From Bryopsis sp. KO-2023 (taxonomy: Eukaryota > Chlorophyta > Ulvophyceae > Bryopsidales > Bryopsidaceae): a stretch of DNA of 64,000 nucleotides. A program made the translations under genes and the position numbers. Position 1 is the first letter of the stretch; every line of letters begins with the position of its first letter. Where the stretch lies: contig BSYQ01000001.1 of the NCBI GenBank assembly GCA_030272585.1, forward strand, positions 7,130,001-7,194,000, given 5' to 3'. Below the pieces are notes generated by a model that saw only the letters and a program-made list of their open reading frames with translations, was not told the DNA's origin and searched no databases. Positions 58,687 through 64,000 of this stretch are shown piece after piece.

Positions 58687-61600
58687 ATGGCCGCGAACGA
58701 ACCTGAAGAAGTACGAAAATTGGTCCTGCAGAGTTGTTTCGACCGGAACGTATCCTTCCATGAACGTTTCCGCTCCTGTTCTGCGGATCTTTCACGTCTG
58801 ATCGTTCTCTAAAGTCATTGGGGATCCCCGTCAGAGTCGGGTTTCGTATTTCTGTCTTCGTGTGTTTGTTTTCAGAAAAAGTTCTCTTAACTTCTGTGTT
58901 CTTTTTTTTTCCATCCTGCGTGTGCGTGTGTACAGTTTTTGGTGGCCGACGCGAGCAACCCCGAGTATCAAGAGTTCCGAAAGCAGACGGACCTTCGGGA
59001 GCCTTACAGGTTTTCAATACCTTTCCGAAACCTGAAATATATTCTGCACGCTTCGGCCTTATTCGATACCACTTCTTTTTGAATACCTGTTCGCGCGAAA
59101 TGTTTTCGTTTCTCCCAAAGCCAGTTGATATTTCGTGAAATGTGATTCTAAACGAGAGCCGGCACAGATCTCAATTATTGTCCTGTGTGCTGCCATTCAG
59201 CATTTGACCCCCTAGAGAAAACTCATCCCTCCCCATGACAGAAAAGAACAGGATGTTTTTTAAATTTCGTTAAAATTAATTAAAATGTTGATGTCCAGGT
59301 TGCCGAGGGAAATTCTGAAAGGTATCAAACCAAAGGATGTATATGATGTGTCGGAGTCCCCCCTTATTGCATTCATCAATCCGCGATCTGGAGGCAGGGC
59401 AGGGCCCGAATTGGTGAAGAAACTTTTCCTAGCTTTGGGACATGCACAGGTGGGCTCTTTTTGAAATGAAAAAATTTTTCCTTGCTGGATGAAGCAACCG
59501 TAGCAAAACTAACCAACCATTAGGCAATTTGAGGGGGTAGAAGAGAATCTGTGTGGATAAATAAATACCATGCAAATCGTAACAACAGTCATAAAATAGC
59601 CTCATGCTTTTCATGCTTTTTTTTTCTTTTTTTAAAGGGGTAAAATATCATCACTTCTGTATCGTATCGTATCGTTTTTTTTTTTTTCCTTCTCTTTTTG
59701 GTCAATGGTAATCAGCATGGGGGGTGTTTTTGACATTAATTTGGTTTATTTTCGGTTGTGCAAGGTTTATGATTTGGGGGACAAGAAGTTGCACCCGCAC
59801 AAAGTGCTCGAATTGCTTTGGAAAAATGTGGATGAACTGGCGAAAAGAAACGATCCGCGAGCGGGATACATCAAGCCTAGACTGAAAATCGCTGCGTGCG
59901 GGGGTGATGGGACGGTTGCTTGGGTAATGAAAGCCGTACAAGAGTTGAACTTGAGCCCTCCCCCTGCTGTCTCAATCATTCCGTTGGGAACAGGTGTGTG
60001 TTTGTGTGTTTTTGCTTGTGTTAGAAAGTCAGAGTTCCCATTTCGCGTGGCTTCCACATTTCATTTTTGTCATTTTTTCATCTATATTTTTTTTTTGGGG
60101 GGGGGGGTGAGAGAAAGTGGAAATTTTGCTGTGGTCCAGCTGAAAAACACCGATTGAATGATTTTGCATTGTTTTTGAAGGAAATGATCTGTCGAGGACG
60201 TTCAAATGGGGCAGGACATTCAAACCAAAGTATATCAAAAATACGCAAGCTGTGTACAAGCATTTAAAAGAGGTGACCCTAGATTTCACTCGCTTCTCAA
60301 CTGACATGACGCCTGGGCATAATTTTTTTAGCTTCTTTGTTGGGTTTTACCTTTCCTCCTTTTTTTAAGCTGGGAAATCGAGTTTCGTTCGAGGGGGGAA
60401 AAAACTGACACCACCAGCACCAGCACCACCTCATAGAATCTCAATCAGTTTTTTTTTATCTTTTTTTTTTAATCAATTTTGTCGTAGATGGCGGATGGCT
60501 ACCTTCGAGATTTGGATTGCTGGCAGCTGCAAGTGACGGCTCCAGACCAGAGTTATTTTGCCGAAGTGCCCGGCCACATGCTTGCAGAAACCAGCAACCC
60601 GAATGTTCGATCGGGACTATCATGGAACTACTTCAGCATTGGAATGGATGCTAAGTCTGCCTACGGATTCCACCACCTCAGGGACAGCCGCCCCTGGCTA
60701 GCTTCAGGAAGAATGATCAATCAGGTTTTGTATGCCTACAAGAGTTGCACGTCAGGTACGTTCGAAATTCGATGCAGAAAAATATGGTGGGGGCCGGATA
60801 TGATAAATAAATTCATGTATCTATGTACTTTATTTTTTTATTTTTTTCCCGACAAGGTCAGAGATGTATATGCATTTACATTTATTTTTCCCCAGTTTTA
60901 TTGCAAGATAATGCTCGCTGCCGTTTGTATTCTCATCAAAACTGTAGGTTTGCAATATTGCTGCTTAGCATTTCATTTCATTTCATTGCTGACCCCAAAA
61001 TAACATTGCACGGGTTTGTCAAAAACGCTCATCTTGTGCTGTTCCTTGGCAGGCTGGTTTTTCCCATCAGCAAAATTCAGCCCCCCCCTCAGGGATACGC
61101 TGTCCTTGTCGGTTTTGCCAACGAAATCGGATGACTGGGTGAACACCAAGATTCCTCCCAACGTGAAAGCTTTGGTCATGATCAACCTCCAGAGTTACGG
61201 AGGTGGTAGAAATCTGTGGGGAGGAAAACTCTCTGCTCATGACAAAGACAGGGGCATGCACGACCCTGCCTTTGACGATGGAGAGTTCGAGGTAGAGAGA
61301 AGCCTGTTTTGTTTCTTTTCTTTTCGTTCGAGATTCCTCATATATCCTCATGTTTTTGCTGTCTGAATTTTTCTTTAGATGAAGCCAATGTCTCACCCCA
61401 TTTAAGCTTGGTTATTTCCTCAAGAAAGCAAATACAAATATGGGCTGCACAAAGTCTTTCCTTCCTGTAGTGACTGTACAAGATTGCACATTACCATGGT
61501 TAGGCCCCCCTCTCTTTTCTGTCGATCGTTGAGTATCGAATGGTTTCTGCCATGACATAACAAAAATCGTGGTGAAAAACGTGAGTCGGTGGTCTGCAGG

Positions 61601-62230
61601 TTATCGGTCTGAAAAGTGGCTGGCACACAGCACTGGTGATGGCTGGTGTCCTTCATGGAGTGAGGATCGCTCAATGTAGAGGAGCGAGACTGGAGCTGAA
61701 AGCAAGACAGCAGACTCCAGATGGAAACCCTGAGACAGTCTATATGCAGCTGGATGGAGAGCCCTGGAAGCAATTTATTCCAAGCAAAAAGGAGGAGGCA
61801 CCTCTGACTGTATGCACTCTCTCTCTCTCTTTCTGTCTGTCTGTCTGACTGTGTGCCCCTTTCCAGCATTACTCTTTGATTAGATCAACCATCTTCCCCC
61901 CCAAAAAAAATCAAGATTTTGCTTTCCCCTACTTCAAGACCCGAAGGAAGAATAATAAGTGCACTCACTGGATAAGAACAAATCTTTTTGCAAGTGTGAT
62001 TGTACCAGAGGCCACCACCACCTAACTGCTCACTCCTGGCTACATCGTGTTTTTTTTTATGCCAGGTCGAAATGATGTTCAAATCGAAGAGTCTGTTGAT
62101 TATGAACAAGCGGAAGATGAAACAGTCTGACTATCCCCCGGATCGAAGCAAAGCTCCAGAGGCGTTGAAGGACACCCGACCTATCGGCAGCCAGGAGGTC
62201 GAGTTGGTGGTGCCAGCCGCTCAATCATGA
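58687..62230 (+). CDS. DGK: Diacylglycerol kinase, plant-type without C1 domains
   Basis: Nine exons give 483 residues in one frame: 58687-58710, 58936-59009, 59299-59449, 59765-59993, 60181-60272, 60488-60755, 61053-61291, 61600-61809, 62066-62230. Converts diacylglycerol plus ATP to phosphatidate.

The catalytic domain begins with [19 protein letters not shown]. It has the nucleotide-binding motif CGGDGTVAW and [12 protein letters not shown] split by intron 4. The accessory domain has [61 protein letters not shown] and [12 protein letters not shown].

Size, motif order and missing C1 domains match cluster II/III DGKs of plants. The first exon (8 codons, MAANEPEE) is the weakest part. Probably soluble and recruited to membranes. 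Confidence 0.93.
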
Positions 62231-63136
62231 CCGCAAATCCTCCCAGGATATATTCTCTTCTGAGCCAGCCTCACATGCATAATTCCCTCAGTGTACAGGA
62301 AATACACACTACACCAACGATACACAGAGCAGCAGGTTCTTTGTCTTTCGTATACTCTCCCAGAAACCAATGCTGGCTTACTGACTTTTTCTGATTTTTA
62401 TTCTGGGTCCAATGGCCTTGTTTAGCTCGTTTTCGCTGTGCTGTTTCGTATCTCAAAAAAATACCAAATATATATATATAATATATGATGATTATAAGCT
62501 GGTATTAAAAGTAGTCCAATATGGATAAGTGTTTTCGTAGGAGGTTCAAGTGTACATATCGCCATTTTGTTTGTCATGCCCAAGGATTTTGCTCTGCTTG
62601 ATTTTGCTTAATTTCTTTCTCTCCGGTTGGAAGGATTTCAATTTCTGTCTATATATTTGGGAAAGGGTTGGGTTCTGATTGGATTGCCCCGCTGTAGATC
62701 TGTTCTTTCTTGAGTAAAATACAAGCGATCATGTTGTTGATCAACAGCATCAGTATAGAATTCTGGACATATGGGGTTGCATCATGAAATAATATCATCG
62801 TGAACAAGATTGCTTTGCTCTTTGCACTTTTTATTTCCAGCATGCAGTGGAGTTTTACCCAGTGAACATGTTTGGAGAGTGCTGATGTTTTGGGTCATTG
62901 AAAAGAAAGAATCAAAATTTGCATCTAGCATCATCCATGGATCACAGAGAAAATGAGAGGAGGGGGCGTAAATCTCATTGATAGGACCATGAAGTATCCA
63001 GCATATCGTCAATTCATGGAATCCCTCTTCAAACAGAAGTGCCAAACACTCATAATCATCTACATGAAAAGCATCTGTCTCGCTTTGTCTCTGATCAACT
63101 CCCACTGTTTGTGTATGGCGACATGAGGAAGATACA
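62231..63136. other. Intergenic region between convergent genes
   Basis: 3' flanks of the DGK (+) and ESF2/ABT1-like (-) genes. A TATATA run lies near 62470. No gene recognised. Confidence 0.5.
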
Positions 63137-63913
63137 TCAATCTGAAAGCCCTTTTCCATTCTGTCCACCAACAAGCATCATCACATCGGGGGCTATTTCT
63201 CCATCCGAATCTGACACAGGATCAGGATTTGCTTTTGTTTGTTTAAAGGATCGTCGCATCCTCATCTTTTTCTTTGAAGTCCCCCCTTTCGTCGCCTCAG
63301 CGCTGTCTTTTTCATCTGGATTTTGCTCAGCACTTCCATCCCCATCCTCATTCGCCTGCCAACATGCAGCAAAAACACAGGCATTTACATGCAAAATTTC
63401 CTAATATCTGTACAAAAAAATCATTTGAACCATTCAGCAGCATTCAGATTTTGCTCAGTGCTGCAAAATCTCCAAAAATCTCCTAATATTCCATGACTGC
63501 ATCGGTCAGGATGCACTCTCACCACAATGTCGCGTTCAATTCTCTTCTCTTCACGCTGTGCTTGGTTCACTTTCGTCAGATAGAATTCTTGATCTCGCTT
63601 GGCCTCAGAGAGCTCAGCTTGCAATCGATGCTGAAACACATGCTTCTGGTTCTCTATGCAACATCAATATTCAAAGCCTTAACGCACCAAAATCAGAAAA
63701 ACACATTTTACCAGTGAATGACGACAGGATTCATCATGGGCTTCTCAATAACCCTCAAGTGCAAACATACCCCACTCATTGCATTGCATTTTTTGTTCAG
63801 CAAGCTATTCAAGTACTCCCTACCTATGCCTTCCAGCAAGTTCTCCCATTTGAATTTTGGAAGATATTTTATGCACCACAGCTCATGATAAAACCGGCTC
63901 CGATGCCTTCCAC
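63137..63913 (-). CDS. ESF2/ABT1-family ribosome-biogenesis RNA-binding protein (3' exons; partial)
   Basis: Three exons with matching phases: 63913-63824, 63653-63523, 63355-63137 (stop TGA). The first encodes RSRFYHELWCIKYLPKFKWE, the conserved motif after the RRM in yeast Esf2 and animal ABT1. The second gives the coiled segment HRLQAELSEAKRDQEFYLTK. The third is an acidic/basic tail with KKKMRMRR. The RRM itself must lie in exons right of the window; an intron (GTGAGG near 63997 on this strand, acceptor CATTAG) leads to them. Family role: nucleolar factor in early 18S rRNA processing with the SSU processome and Dbp8. Confidence 0.82.
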
Positions 63914-64000
63914 CTAATGATCACATCACAAAATTATGATCTGAACAAAGTAGGGCTTCTGGATTGGTACCTCTGGACATTTGAAAACAAACCTCACCTA

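Overview
This window is eukaryotic nuclear DNA, most likely from a flagellated green-lineage alga. Introns are short to medium and almost all GT-AG. Intergenic DNA is full of homopolymer runs. Four genes point to Viridiplantae: a NIN-like (GAF-like plus RWP-RK) regulator, a C1-less plant-type diacylglycerol kinase, a polyubiquitin with plant-type residues D24 and A57, and a four-domain calcium channel of a kind kept by green algae but lost from land plants. A remnant resembling an axonemal dynein heavy chain fits a flagellate. Species cannot be fixed from sequence alone.

Layout. 1-3.7 kb: the end of an acidic unknown protein and a possible HUS1-like exon (+). 3.7-21.6 kb: gene-poor and repeat-rich. 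It holds two dispersed repeat families, a coiled-coil membrane protein with 49-residue tandem repeats (-), a decayed-looking LCM-type methyltransferase (-), a 0.8 kb direct duplication, a 29-bp tandem array and a dynein linker fragment (+). 22.1-29.5 kb (-): a protein colinear with the post-ATPase part of CHD subfamily III (CHD7-like) remodelers that ends in FYRN and FYRC domains; no ATPase was found upstream. 32.1-36.2 kb (-): a complete nine-exon NLP gene. 37.1-42.0 kb (-): an intact LTR retrotransposon with LTRs that look identical and one long polyprotein frame. 42.0-50.4 kb (-): the calcium channel, whose stop codon lies 15 bp from the retrotransposon. 51.2-52.3 kb (+): polyubiquitin, divergent from the channel. 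52.7-53.6 kb: a second copy of a dispersed repeat. 54.4-57.9 kb (-): an armadillo-like helical protein. 58.7-62.2 kb (+): complete diacylglycerol kinase. 63.1-63.9 kb (-): 3' exons of an ESF2/ABT1-type ribosome-biogenesis protein running off the right edge.

The genes do not form a pathway. Possible links are only thematic: Ca2+ entry and lipid (DAG/PA) signalling, and chromatin and nitrate-type transcription control. Gene models were built by hand from splice-site phase, domain colinearity and motif recognition; no searches were run. The strongest models (NLP, DGK, polyubiquitin, ARM protein) keep phase through every junction.
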